Assembly: GCA_017590115.1 (NCBI GenBank)
Contig: JAGGNK010013114.1
Location: 1,798,001-1,862,000, forward strand
Source: Montifringilla adamsi
Lineage: Eukaryota; Chordata; Aves; Passeriformes; Passeridae
Direction of reading: 5' to 3'
DNA length: 64,000 nucleotides
Shown: positions 13,201 to 25,064 of the stretch, piece by piece
How the letters are laid out: every line of letters starts with the position of its first letter
Position numbering within the stretch: the stretch's first letter is position 1
Program-made: the position numbers and the translations under genes
The notes under the pieces: generated by a model
Databases searched by the model: none
What the model was told of the DNA's origin: nothing
The model's input: only the letters and a program-made list of their open reading frames with translations

Positions 13201-14538
13201 GAAATTATTCAAGCAATAATGTTTTTTGTTTGTTTAATAGTTTTTTTGGCATCATAATCTCTCTTCACTTCTTTGTTTATTCTTTTACAAAAATAACTGG
13301 CAAATTACAACATAAACTTCTTGTATCCTACTTTGGTATTTATCTGAAATGTGTTCCTTGAGAGATAAGATGAAGTTTGGCATCTAGGGTCTCCACAGTA
13401 TCTTAAATAAATATTTCTTTCAATAAAAAACTTCAGATGAGAATTGAGCGAACTATTAATTTTCAAATTCTTCTGTTCCCTTTAACCTTGTTTGTTCTTT
13501 TGCCTGTCTTCAGCAGATGGTTGGATGACTGGCATTCTCTAACAATATTCACTGCTCATTAGCACCATGTCATTTTGAGTGTTCTTTCCATCTTTCCTGT
13601 TCTTTTTTTCTCCTTTATTCATCAACCTATACATTCATATGTTTAGTAACCCATTGACAGTGATGAGGTTTTAACATTTGCCTTCATTATTTTCTCCAGA
13701 AATCCTGCTTGATGTCTAGTAGGAAAAAACCCCATGTCTGACATACAAGGTAATTAATGGAATATTAACCTCAGTAACTACTTTTCTGAGGAACCTTCAG
13801 AAGCATGAATTATTTGGTTTCACTCATCGGTTGCCAAGATCAGTGTATACACTTGAAAATTCAAGGCAACCTTCTTTTCATAATGTTTAACGAAACGCTG
13901 ATTACAATGTATGCAGGGTGTCATAATGTTAAATGGGTTTATTTGAACGATGCAAAACAACAGTATTTCTGAAATGAAATTGTGAATTTATTGGTGCTCC
14001 TACTGATCTCATATTGTCAGATCTGCTACACACCTAGAATACATATTCTGCTCTCTCTTGTAGTCAATGTTGTCAGATCTGATGGCTGCTGTACTGGCAG
14101 CTTCCAACACAGCAGATAGAATTTCTCTCAGAATCTGCTAATTTTTAGTGTACAAAATCTATCACTGAGAAATTTACTTTTTTGCAGAAATCTGAATATA
14201 TTCCTCTATAAAGCCCATTTTTCTTTAGTTTATATCTGTTGAAGTATTTAAACTGATACTGGTGAAATCAGAATAAAGCCCCATGTTGACAGTATGTTCA
14301 TACCTCTTCCAAATGCTTCCCTGAATTCTGCTTATATGGGGTTATCAAAATCTTGCCCACCATTCTTCTGACTTTACTATTGATGAGCTCAGTGATGAAA
14401 TTCCTCTTGACTGAAAGTAATATAGGGACAGTGTTCAGCAGATTTGCCTATTTGGGCTGATAGCAAGGGCAGGGAAATACAACTTAGTGAATACAGGAGC
14501 TTTACCCTACTATTCTGTACCCAAACAATGAGCTTGTT
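10241..14538. other. Unique non-coding sequence
   Basis: No gene or known interspersed repeat recognised. 11106-11215 is pyrimidine-rich on the plus strand. The 109-codon minus frame at 12370-12699 is lysine- and serine-rich AT-driven translation with no recognisable domain. Confidence 0.5.
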
Positions 14539-14555
14539 TCTCTCTCTCTCTCTCT
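14539..14555. repeat. (TC)n microsatellite
   Basis: A short, almost pure CT dinucleotide run followed by a T-run. It is a simple repeat. Confidence 0.8.
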
Positions 14556-15126
14556 TTCATTTTTTTTTAAATATGGGAACATTTCCGTGTTACTCTTCAG
14601 AAAATTATATTATAACCTTCTCTGAGAGACTGTAAAATACTTTTAACCTGTTTCCCTGAATTATTGGCAGTAGACCTTTCTCAGAAAATTGCTGTCTTTG
14701 AACCTTCATATTTAATTTCTATTTTGCACGTTAAGTTACAAAAGCAAGAAAAGTCTGACTGCAAATCTTTAATTAATCATAGCAAATTCTCCAACTGTGT
14801 GAAACATGATTCATTCTGCCTCTTGACTCCTATAGCATTTTAGATTTGATTTTTATAAATTACTTGTGCCACCACTGTAGTGTAAATGGATGTGTAAGGG
14901 ATTGTAATTACCAAGAAATTCGATGATGTTCAAATGAAAATAGGGAAATAATTACAGTTCCAAACACTGTATTACTTAATACAGTGACTTTTAAAGACTT
15001 TTTCTTTAAATTGAACAGATGTATTTTCTGGTTAATGCAGATGATTGTCAGAATCTTTTCTTTGCGTAGGATAGAATGAATGATACCGTATGTACCAGGC
15101 ATCTCTATGAACCCACAGATGAAACA

Positions 15127-15212
15127 TAAAATTATAGAATATTCTGATGTGGAAGGGACCCACCAGGATCATAAAGTCCAGCTCCTGACCCCACATAGGA
15201 CAACCCCATAAA
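15127..15212 (-). mobile_element. CR1 LINE, short 3'-end fragment
   Basis: Read on the plus strand this shows the reverse complement of a CR1 3' end: a degraded ATTATAGAAT start, then an ATATTCTG..GGAAGGGACC block, a GATCATAAAGTCCA block and a CTCCTGACCCCACATAGGAC block. This matches the avian CR1 subfamilies whose terminal region reads TTCTGAGTTGGAAGGGACCC. Only about 85 bp remain, and substitutions in nearly every block suggest an old copy. The family is clear; the subfamily was not tested. Confidence 0.85.
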
Positions 15213-16185
15213 TTAGAAACCAAAGAATAATTTATGTAGAAATACATAGTTTTGCTTTTGCCTCATGTTCAGTGGCCAAAGGAAATAGGAATTTTGCAAG
15301 AATTCATGTATGGTATCGCTCAAGTGATTTGGGGTATGACTCTACTAATATATCTTCTATTCAGTAATTTCACGTGAAACTAATGAAGACAAATGCAAAA
15401 ATGAAAAAATTGTACTTGAAAAATGTCAAGCAAGTTGTAGTTAGTGCAGATTGCACTTGGTCTGTTGAAATAAATGGAATTAATGTTATAGCAATCAATA
15501 AAAATATATGTATAAGTCAATGAAAATAAAATAATTGGTTTGAGCTTAGATAACACTTGTTTCCAACATATATTTGAAACTCAGTTTTCCTTACAAATGG
15601 AAACACTTCTTTTTCGTGGTCAAATTTTATTTACTAAAACCAGAAGGATTTCTACGGTACTTAGATTCACTCAGTGCTTTAGAATTGGGAATAAATCTGC
15701 CATCTTTGAGACTGCTTCCCTGATCAGATAATGGATCTATGGGTGGCAATTAGAACTTTCTGTCAAAGCAAGACTTCAGCTACCCTAGAGGTTAACTGTT
15801 GGCATATTTCCATGCTATTTGACCTAAACTAGATTAGATTATTTAATATCCACTCAAAATTAGGATCAGCACACATGGTCAATAAGATTTAATCCTGCTG
15901 GGTTCTAATCTGCTTTCTTAAATGTATCAGATGTTTACTAAAAGAGAGTGGACAGGAGCAAAATCCGAAGAACAAAAATTGCTATAACAGTCTGTCAATG
16001 CAGTGACACCTGACAAAGAGGAGTCTTATTTCAGTGTGGTAGGTGAAATTTTTTCTGAAATCTCTTGGGAGGAATTAGCAAATAATCACTGAAAATTAGA
16101 AATTAATAAGTGGCAAAATTCTGTGTTTCCTCTCAGATTTGATGCTATTTATTTTCTGTACATGAAAATTCAACGAGTGCTTTCT
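15213..16185. other. Unique non-coding sequence
   Basis: Lies between two minus-strand CR1 fragments. It is AT-rich, with no recognised gene or repeat. The interval could include CR1 sequence too diverged to see by eye. Confidence 0.5.
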
Positions 16186-16436
16186 TAGAATTATACAATA
16201 ATTGGGGTTAGATGGGACCTCTGCAGAAAATTCCATCCAAATCCTTGCTCAAAGCAGGGCCTGTGCTGCTCAGGTTGCTTACTGTCTTGTTAGGTCAATT
16301 TTTGATCTTTTCCAAGGAGGAAGATCCCAACATCCTTGGGAACCTTTTCCCAATTTATGACATCTCTCAAGGTGAAATATTTTTTTCTAGCACTGGAAAT
16401 CTACGGTGTTGCAGTTTGTTTCCATTGCCTACTCTT
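16186..16436 (-). mobile_element. CR1 LINE, old 3'-region fragment
   Basis: The reverse complement of a CR1 3' end is visible block by block: TAGAATTATACAATAATTGG, GATGGGACCTCTG, TGCTCAGGTTGC, a TTTTGATCTTTTCCAAGGA block, a CTTGGGAACCTTTTCCCAA block (matching the usual 'GGGCAACCTGTTCCAGTG'), and TTCCATTGCC near the end. Many substitutions and small gaps make this one of the oldest CR1 copies in the window. It is truncated at its 5' end, as is normal for CR1. Confidence 0.85.
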
Positions 16437-19400
16437 TTTTTTTAGTTTGCTACAATTCGAAATCCAAATGACAAAGAAATGATGAGCATGTAGCAACTTG
16501 ATCTCCAGCAGCAGCACTGGACATGTCAAGCCGGGACAAAGTGTGGGCCAGGTTTCTTACGGGGAATGTTTATTAATTGACCAGCTGTATATAATACAAC
16601 TTTGGCAACCTTTTTAACCACCAGAGTAATGATACTGCGTCCTAGTAGTTTCAACTGAGGGGTTCTGAGACTGTCACAGAAATGGTCCCAGTGGATGACA
16701 GACTTAGTAAAGAATGCATTGCCTTCCATGGCCTTAAAGTCACATGTCTTGGCAAATGTAACTCTCGTGTGCAAAGATTTGTTGGTTTAAAATCTTCACT
16801 TTTTTATCTGTGGTAATCCCGTAATGGAGACTAAGCCATGTCTAGAGTACTAAATATAAAACCAAGTCTCATTTGAGTCTTAAAATAAAGCCACCAAATA
16901 CAAAGAAATCTCACTCCTTCCTCCAGCAGATATGTACACTGTCCCGCAGGGAACAGAATATGTTGAAGCTTGTGAAAGGTAAAGAATATTCACTGTCATA
17001 ATTCTTGTATGACTGATCTGCTGAGGACTCTTAGTAGTTGTGGGGGATAAAGTGGGAGAAAGGCTCCTAGTAGAGGAAGATTCCAAATCCCTTTCACTTG
17101 GGATACCAATAAAGGAGAAAATTAGCCTAATTATGTTCCAACTCAAATAAGATTTACAGTAATGCTTTAATACATGTTGATTTTTTTTCCCCTAAAAATT
17201 TGCCTCAGTGTAGGCCAGACTCTGAATAGTATTGTTCTGAAAAGGAGAGCATGGCTGAGTCCCTTCTGCATGGGAGGGCAGGTGGCTCTCAGCTGTTCCA
17301 AAGCTACCAGTACTTTCTCAGTGGAATAATGCAGCTATTGATAACAATTTATAAACATCTCCTCTTGTTTGTTCTTTCTTAAAGATCCTTGTAAAACTCT
17401 GATAAAACAAACAAAAAAAAAATCAATCTAAAACATCAAAAGTAAATTTGAATCTGTGTTATCTGAAAATCTATGCAGCCCTGGTGAGCCTAAACACAGT
17501 TCAAATACGGAGTTCAATAACTCAATCAAACCTGGTTCTCCAGTTTAGCTTTATGAATGTTTTAGTAAGCTTAATTTGTATGTCCAGTTTAAAATTAAAC
17601 TAGGTATCCTGAAGTCATATGCCTTATTTGGGGCTTTCTCTACAGAAGTTTCACACAGCTTCAGTCAATCATAGTCTATACACAAACGACTGTATACCCC
17701 TTTGGCTTGTTTGTTTACTCCTCCTAGCTGGAAGCTAGCAAAGCACATACTGGCTCTCTGCTGTCATTATGCAACAGGCAGCTGTCAATCTCTGTCTAAT
17801 GCTGTCACAGCTTTGGTAATCTGGAGTGATGAACAGCTGTGCCCAGGGATATGAGCGAGGATAACTGCTACTCGTTTTATTGTTGATGTGCTACTGCCAT
17901 GAGCTCTCTCCCCATAACTTTTATTGGTTTCTATGTCATTTTAACTTGGTGCCAGTCATTTTCTAGTACAGAATTCCCAAATTGCACAAGAGTGTTTTGT
18001 CCTTAGCATGGAACATACAATGAAAAACAGCTGAGTTTCTATCAAAGGAGTTCAAAAGCCCTTGTGTATGCTTTGCTTTAAGGCGTGGAGGAGCAGAGTC
18101 AGGGTGATTTTCCTGGCTCAGCTTTAGAGCAGAAACTGCTTAGGCCTTTTAACTGTTTTGACTTACTTTCCTCAGAGCAATGTTTGGTGAAATTTACTAC
18201 CTTGATTTTGTTTTTTGGGTTTTTTTCTTGGTTAAAAACTGGAGTTGCTGCTGTCACAGGGTTTAATCAAGCATGAGACATCATAGTGGGCTTGGCCCAA
18301 GCTTGCTGATGAATGAGTTTTCATTTGGGAAATTCAGGCTATACAAGTATCAATTTAATAATCTGCCACCTGAAAAAATGCAAAGTGATTCAAGTAAGAA
18401 TATTTTGGTTATGCTTTCTTATTTTTGTTTTGAATTTCGATATGAGAAACTATCTCAGCTTTCAATTTTAATATACTCCAGTGTATGTATGTCTGTATGC
18501 GCTTCATAATGCGTATTTTATATCATATTTATGTTTTTGGCAGTATTAAGACAAAACATCTTAGAAAAATTTTTAATGTTTTAAAATCAAATCAGTTTGT
18601 AGGGATGAACTAACAATATTTTCTAGATTTAAGAAAATACCTATGATTTGGATGAATGTGTGTTTTAGTTATCTGCCAAGCTTTATTCCATGCAGAGTTT
18701 ATCTTGGATTTCACCCTTCTCCCCTGACTAATTTTCCACTCAGTCAACATTGCCATTTTCAAAGAGCTGTAGTTACAGAAGTAAGGCAGGGATATATGCA
18801 TGGAATAAGACTTACAGGAAGGGAATAGGCACCACCAACGTATAAACCTGGAAGTGTTGCCATTGCTGAGACCGTTTTTTCTTTTGTTCTGAAGGGGAGG
18901 ATATTTGGAGTTTGGTGTTCATCAAAGCAGCCGCTGCTACAGGTGTAGCAAATCTTCCAGATGGTGGGGGAGGGCTCCTCCCATCTGTGCACCTCCTCAG
19001 TGCCAACCCCAGCTACCTAAGCTTGATGCAGGGCTCTTGAATTTAGCTATAATATGGCGGTTATCATTCATATTTGGTGTCTGGAATTATCTTATGTAGG
19101 ATAAATTTATTCCCTTAAAGCTGAGATGTGGCTAGTGTGTTCATTCACCTACAGAGAACCAGGTGTATTTCTGAGCATGCACACTGTGTGCAAGTCAATC
19201 CAAGGTAAAACTTCTCATTATTTCATTGTCAAGCACCTTAAAAAGTCACTCTCAAGTATGCTGTGCTTGAAATTCAACCATCCTACCATGAACATGATAG
19301 TTTTTTAGCTTCTCACAATTACAGAAGACAGAGCTGAGATTCTTGTGTTTCTGCATCCAGTAGTAAATGTTAGACTTAATTATTACTGGGCTCTCTTTAA

Positions 19401-19535
19401 ACTCATTGCTGAGCTGATCCCCCGTATTTATGGCATGTTTTGTCTTTGTGGACAGGCTGGGTAACCTAGTGTGTCTTTCCTATGGGAAGAGAATAGTAAG
19501 GTGATAAAAAAGCAATGTGAGGTTGAGTGCTTTGG
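16437..19535. other. Unique non-coding sequence, with a possible conserved element
   Basis: No gene recognised. 17745-17905 has a denser sequence texture, with CAGCTG and TGTCA-type motifs in near tandem, as in many vertebrate conserved non-coding elements; this is only an impression. 18905-19020 is locally GC-richer. Open frames are all under 90 codons. Confidence 0.45.
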
Positions 19536-19617
19536 TAATCAATTTCAGTTATAGTTAGATACCTATTAATTCCCACTTATAGTTAGCCCTAATCAATTTC
19601 CACTTATAGCTAGATAG
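19536..19617. repeat. 26-28 bp tandem repeat, three copies
   Basis: Three imperfect units start at 19536, 19564 and 19590. Each carries a TAATCAATTTC- or TATTAATTCCC-type start followed by ACTTATAGTTAG. Units one and three are most alike. It is a local tandem expansion that has since diverged. Confidence 0.75.
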
Positions 19618-20898
19618 TTTTAAACTTATGTGACTGCTGTTGTTGAAAATTAAGTTCTTCTCTATTTCTTTTATTGAAGTTTGAGGTTTGACAAGATTGG
19701 CCATTCTCAAAGAAAAGCTATGGTTTTCTAGAGAGCAATTAAAAGATTTTGATGAGGTTTCTTTAGCAAGAAGATTAAGTTCTGTTGGCTAGACACTCTG
19801 CTGTGTGAGAGACAGCCCTGGAGAGCTGTTAACCACTGCTGACAGATGGCCCCCTAGTTCCTTGGTGCTCTTAGTGAGAAGATCTGAATTATGTCCTTGG
19901 TAGATGCATCCTTATGAGATTAGCACAGTGAAATAGAGCTCCTGTTTCCCCTTCACACACTCTCTACTCCCTTGGCATGGCTTTGATGTCACTAATAGAT
20001 TTTAGAGGCATGGACTGACCTCCTCCACAGTTACTTCTATGCCAAGACCTGCTGCTTTTCATCATCCTCAACAACTGACAGAACATGTTTTCGTAAGAGA
20101 ACATTGGTGAGTGTTTTAGTTTCATTTCTACTTTCTTTATCACAGGAGAACTAAACAAGAGACCTTCACTTGTGTTTAGCAGACTGAAATTAGGGGCTTA
20201 CATTATGGAAACACCACCATAAGGGAATCAATAGGAAGACACTGCCTAAACAAAACAGAAGGAAGCGAAAACCAAAATGCCAATTTGCAGATTATCTTTA
20301 ACTGAGAGTTATAAACCACACTTAAATAAATAAATAAGTAAATATTCAATTAACTGTGATTAATTATGCTTCTGTGCATTAGTCCTGCTTGTCTTTTTCC
20401 TCAGCCTAGTCCAGGAAATGATTCAAAATTAATTCCTGGTCAGCCATGCGGTTCCTGGCAGAGTAAACATCCTATTTTTTAGACAGACAAGTGGTGATGT
20501 ATCTTGGATCTGCACAGTTCTTTTTCAGCAGTACTGACAAGTGTATAATGGTGTAGAGATGCATGTATTGCAGAAAAAAACTTTTGGCTCTAAACAACAT
20601 CCTACAGACATGATGCTCATTTAGTTATTTTGCAAAGGTGTCCAAGAACATTTCCAGTGAAAGAAACAGGCTACTGAGTTTTCCTGGGACAGACTGGGGA
20701 GGAAAGCACAAGATATTTAATAATCGCCTACCTTGATAATTTACAGAAAAGTTGCTGTGGTAAAAAAAACACCCACCCCACTTCTTCTATAACTGCAGAA
20801 TTGGGAAGATGCAGTTGAAAGACACAGTGTAAGATATTCCTTGAACACATGACTAGAATAGAGCTGCTTTCCTATAGGGAGAAGAAATGGGGTCTGTG
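19618..20898. other. Unique non-coding sequence
   Basis: No recognised gene or interspersed repeat. A short AAAT-type run lies near 20324-20341. Confidence 0.5.
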
Positions 20899-21845
20899 TC
20901 ACTGAATCACAGAATTGTTGAAGTTGAAAGTGAATTTTGGAGGGCATCTTGTCTTACCTGCTCAAGCAGAGCCACCCATAACCTGTTGCTCAGGATCATG
21001 TCCAGGTGGCTCTTGCATACCCCTAGGGAAGGAGACTCCACAGCCTCTCTGGGCAACCTGTGCCAGTGCTTAGTCACCTTCACAGGAAAAAAAAAAACAA
21101 AGAGTTTCTTGATGTTCATAGAGAACCTCATATGCTTAATTTTGTGCCCATTGCCTCCAATCCCGCCAATGGGCATCACTGATGGGAGCCTGGGTCCGTC
21201 TTCCTTGGACCCTCCCTTCAGCTATTTGTCACACTGATAAGATTCACCCATGTCTTTTCTGGGCTGAACAGTCCCAGTTCTCTCAGCCTTTCGTCACAGA
21301 AGAGGTGCTCCAGCACATTAATAATTTTTGTGATCCTTTGCTGGACTTGCTCCAGTACATCTGTGTCTGTCTTGTGCTGGGGAGTCCAGAACTGGACACA
21401 GCACTCCAGGATTGGCTTCAGTAGTGCCGAGTGGAGGGGAAGTATCACCCACCTCAGCCTGCTGGCAACACTTGCCTTAAAGCAGCCCAAGTTATTTCTC
21501 TGCCTTGAGAGAAATAAATGCCTCATGTTCAGTTTTATGTACCCCAGAACACCAAGGTCCTTTTCTGCTGAGGTCCTTTCCAGCTGGGTGGTCCCCAACC
21601 CATACTGGTGCAAGGGTTTGCTCTTCTGTGGGTGCAGGACTTTGTACTTATGCTTCTTCACTGCACAAGATGCATTTTGTACCCCTTTGCAGGAGGGTGA
21701 CCCTCCAGCCTCCTGTGGTCCCTCTGGATGGCAGCACAGGCCTCCAGAGTGTCAGGCACTCCTCCCAGACTTGCTGAGTGTGCTCTGCCCCATCATTCAC
21801 ATTGCTGATGAAGATGGTAAAGAGGATCCTAGTGTGGTTCTCCAG
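20899..21845 (-). mobile_element. CR1 LINE, 5'-truncated, about 950 bp
   Basis: The plus strand begins TCACTGAATCACAGAATTG and runs through the standard reverse-complement CR1 3' untranslated region, with blocks for CTCTGGGCAACCTGTGCCAG and TGCCCATTGCCTCC. It continues into the end of the CR1 second open reading frame (from about 21218). It is the longest CR1 copy here and the only one with readable protein. An A-run of 11 bases (about 21089-21099) sits inside the 3' untranslated part. The 5' truncation near 21845 is approximate. Confidence 0.95.
21218..21845 (-). pseudogene. CR1 reverse transcriptase, broken C-terminal remnant
   Basis: CR1's second ORF encodes an endonuclease plus reverse transcriptase that copies CR1 RNA at a nicked target. 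Here only the C-terminal side of the reverse transcriptase survives. Minus-strand 21661-21218 is open for 147 codons and shows the family's KDLGVL and KLNM signatures, a VASRLRWVILPLHSALLKP stretch, an EQVQQR helix and an ERLRELGLFS end. Upstream, in other frames, are pieces matching the segments on either side of the catalytic F/YADD box. The box itself and its flanking codons are missing at about 21768-21771, and frames shift more than once. It cannot encode an active enzyme. Confidence 0.93.
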
Positions 21846-23136
21846 TGCAGCAGAGAAGTTTTGATTTAATGAGGAAAATAAAAGCAAAGGTGTGTTCTTA
21901 ATAAGCTGGAATACTTTTTTTTCCTGAACATTTTGAGGATTACATTGCCTCCAATATCCTTCATCTGCCCATTAATCTGATAACAACATTTAAGATTCTG
22001 TGCATTTATCTATTTACTTTTGAGGTTCTGGTATGTAAAATAATTATCTTACTTTGTAACAGGATGTTCTGCTAATGCATAGTTAACATTTTGTAAATTA
22101 CTCTGCTAGCATTCTTGATCAAGTATGCCTCTTTGAATAAAAGGTAAAACCTCAGGCCCAGAGCTAAATTATTTACTCGCAGCTTGCTGATTTGTCTAAA
22201 ACTCCACTTTACCCGCCACTTTGTCAACCAGCTCTGTTTTTCTAGAGGCTCAAAAAGACGGGAGAGATGTGAAGTCCAATAAACTTGTATTTTTAGTAGA
22301 GAGAGGAAAAAATACATTAAACAGCTTAGATGATAAACAATATCCTCTAGGAGAATGCCTTTGGTATGGGTGAAAAAAATGTGATGACATATGATGGCAA
22401 GTGAATGTAAAACATTCTAGGGGTTGCTGTGCCTGGAGTCTTTGCACCAGCCAAGTCCACCAGCATCTGCTTGACGAGAAGGGGAAAGTGAGAATTTCAT
22501 CCTCTCCCATTCCTATCCTCCTATCTTGAACAGATTTAAGGCAGCTTCTTTAGTAACCAGGACAAGAGGCAGAAAGTTTTCTTCTTGTTTTTTACACAAT
22601 ATCAATGAAACGAACACTGCTTTCAGGGAGCTGATCAGTTGTAGTGATTCATCTACATTTCAGCAAAAATGTTGATGGCATTATGCAGGGTTCTCTGCAC
22701 TGTGCCATCTGAAAAGAGGAAGGAAGTAGCAAATGCTAATAAAATATTAATAATGGTTTCAGGAGGCATTACGATATTTAGCTTGAATTAGTTCACATTT
22801 CTTTTGAATCCTTTTATGTCCTTATGAAAGGGAACATTTTCTGGCTTGGGTGCCTGAAGTTGGCCTACTGAATTCATATAGGAGCTCTTAAATAAATGTC
22901 TCATGTTGCTAAATCACATAATTTCTTTCTTATATTGAAGCGTTTTAAGCATCATTCACCATATGAAGGATTGTAAACCTTTACTTTTTTATTTATGGCT
23001 TATATGTAGAACAGCAAATTTTACAAAGCAATTTAAAATCTGATGATAATAAAGACTACATAAAAACCTGTTATTTACTTTTCTTCCACTGTTTTGTTTA
23101 TACAGAATGGTCTAGGAACCCTCTATGTTGTTTTCA
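21846..23136. other. Unique non-coding sequence
   Basis: AT-rich sequence with no recognised gene or repeat. The open frames at 22072-22510 on the minus strand are short and unrelated to anything I know. Confidence 0.5.
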
Positions 23137-23205
23137 TTTTTAGTAATGGATAATTTTTATTATAGATTATATTTATTATATATTATATAAAATTTTTAGT
23201 AATGG
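23137..23205. repeat. 13-bp direct repeat around an AT-rich insert
   Basis: The 13-mer TTTTTAGTAATGG occurs at 23137-23149 and again at 23193-23205. The DNA between them is almost pure A/T. This may be a tandem duplication of about 56 bp that has diverged, or a small AT-rich insertion flanked by a target-site duplication. The sequence does not decide. Confidence 0.7.
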
Positions 23206-25030
23206 GTAAAACTATCTCTTCCTAAGGCACAGGTTGAATCATAATTCCTTCATCTTGCAAGGAGCTTCCTTCTGTACATAATGTTTTCTCTGAATTCCAG
23301 TGGGGGAAAGCACTCGTGAGAGTGGTAAGAAGGTAGTATTGGCAACGGAAGAGCATAAGACCAAGTTTTTGCTGATCAAGTTTCAAAGGTGCCCTAATGT
23401 ACTAAAATGAAACTTCCTCTGTTGTATATGTCTAATCTAGAAATCGCATTGATTGATACATAAGTTAATAGACCTGTGTAATTATTAATTTTGAATTCAC
23501 TTAAAGCAATATATAACAACTTAACCAAAGTTCACAATTAATATGTGTATAAACATATTTTTATTATATTGGTTTGGGTTTGCATTTTTATAGTTCAAAT
23601 CCCGTATGTTTGTGATTTAGGGTTTAACAGGAATTCATTCACTTCATAAATATTAATTACTGCATAGGCCTACTCCATATTAGAGCATCTGGGGGAAAAG
23701 TGCTGATCATTACATTGCTTGTGAGGATGTATTTTTACCTAAAAATACCCCTGGATAAATTAAGTCTGATTTAGAGAACGTTAGTCTGAAAGGTGCAATG
23801 CATTAATTTCAGGCATAATATTTTAATAGCAGCAACTGCAATGTAACAGTGTGTTCAGCCCTGCAGTCTGAGATGTGCTGCATTGTCACAGTGTCCTCCA
23901 GCAGAGTTTGAGTAGCCAAAAGGGAGAGTGATGTCATCAGTTTAATGTCATATGGTAGTCAGAGAATGTGCATATCCATTGCCATTAAATTGTAAAAGAC
24001 TAGTTCTTAGGGCAGATCTCGAGGTAAAAGTAAATCAGGAAACTTTGCTGTCTTCATTAGCATGATCATCAGCCGGTGTCAATCAGGATCGCTCCATTGA
24101 TTTCAGCACTGAGTCAATGAGTGGCTGACCTTTCTGTCTTTAAAACAGAGCCTGGGCTTGACGTGTTCGTAAGGTACATGGGGTGCTCCACCTTTGCAGT
24201 GTGGTGCAGCATGGATTATTTTCATAGCCACCTTGACCTGCTGAATGATTTGATTACAGTTAGTCTGCGCCTGGAAATTCATATTTGTTCTTTTACCAGG
24301 TCTTCCTCATCTCAGCATATTACAATGCCTGCCACCAGTGCATTTGTCTTGTCCAGCTGGCTAGTTCAAAAAAGGTATGTGTGGTTACCTGGTCTGTATG
24401 AAAGGAGAAATCCATAACAGGCTGCACCGAAATAGTACATGACTCTTTATCAAGGTGACAGCAGTTTGTTGTTGTGTCTCCTGAGTACTGATATGGGGCT
24501 GTGGGTACAATCTGTCCACCAACCCGTGCACAGTGCTCACCTCAATTTTTTGTGCCTCGACCATAGTGTGGGCTGTCTTTGCTTGACCTTGAAATTCTGA
24601 ACATAGCTGCTATTTTCTGAGTGTTCTGAGCATCCAGGGAAATTCTTCAAGTGTAAACTGCTTAGAATAAAACTCTTATTCTTGTCATATATTTTAATGC
24701 GCCATATATTTTCCAAAGCTATTTAGAAGCCGAATCTGAAAAAATGCTGGGTTTTCTATAAACATGTTCTCTGTGTTACCACCACAGTCTGTTACCTCCT
24801 GGTTTATTCACAGAGAATGGTAGGAATTACAGCTCAAAGGACCCCAAATCCTTCACTACTGTCATGTTTAATAGAAGATCAGTAACTGTATACAGCATTA
24901 AGCAAAGTTCAGTATAAGAAATACAGATTTGCTATTTTCAGGGTTTGGATAAACATATTGCAATAAGGCAAGACATTTAACAGGAATATTTGCAGTAATA
25001 TTTTAACCTTTTTTTTGCCTAAATATTTTG

Positions 25031-25032
<2 letters not shown>
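23206..25032. other. Unique non-coding sequence, with a possible conserved element
   Basis: No gene recognised. 23930-24130 contains dense short motifs (TAAA/ATTA, GATCATCAG, TGTCAATCA) and CpGs that persist in a CpG-poor background, a texture common in vertebrate conserved non-coding elements. The 98-codon frame at 24121-24417 has no recognisable domain. Confidence 0.45.

Positions 25033-25061
<29 letters not shown>
25033..25061. repeat. Poly-T tract, 29 bases
   Basis: An uninterrupted T run. No retrocopy body or matching flanking duplication is visible beside it. Confidence 0.9.

Positions 25062-25064
<3 letters not shown>

Noticed and set aside
21330..21869. 179-codon plus-strand open frame, the longest in the window
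   Set aside because: It is antisense to the CR1 reverse transcriptase remnant and has no protein family of its own.
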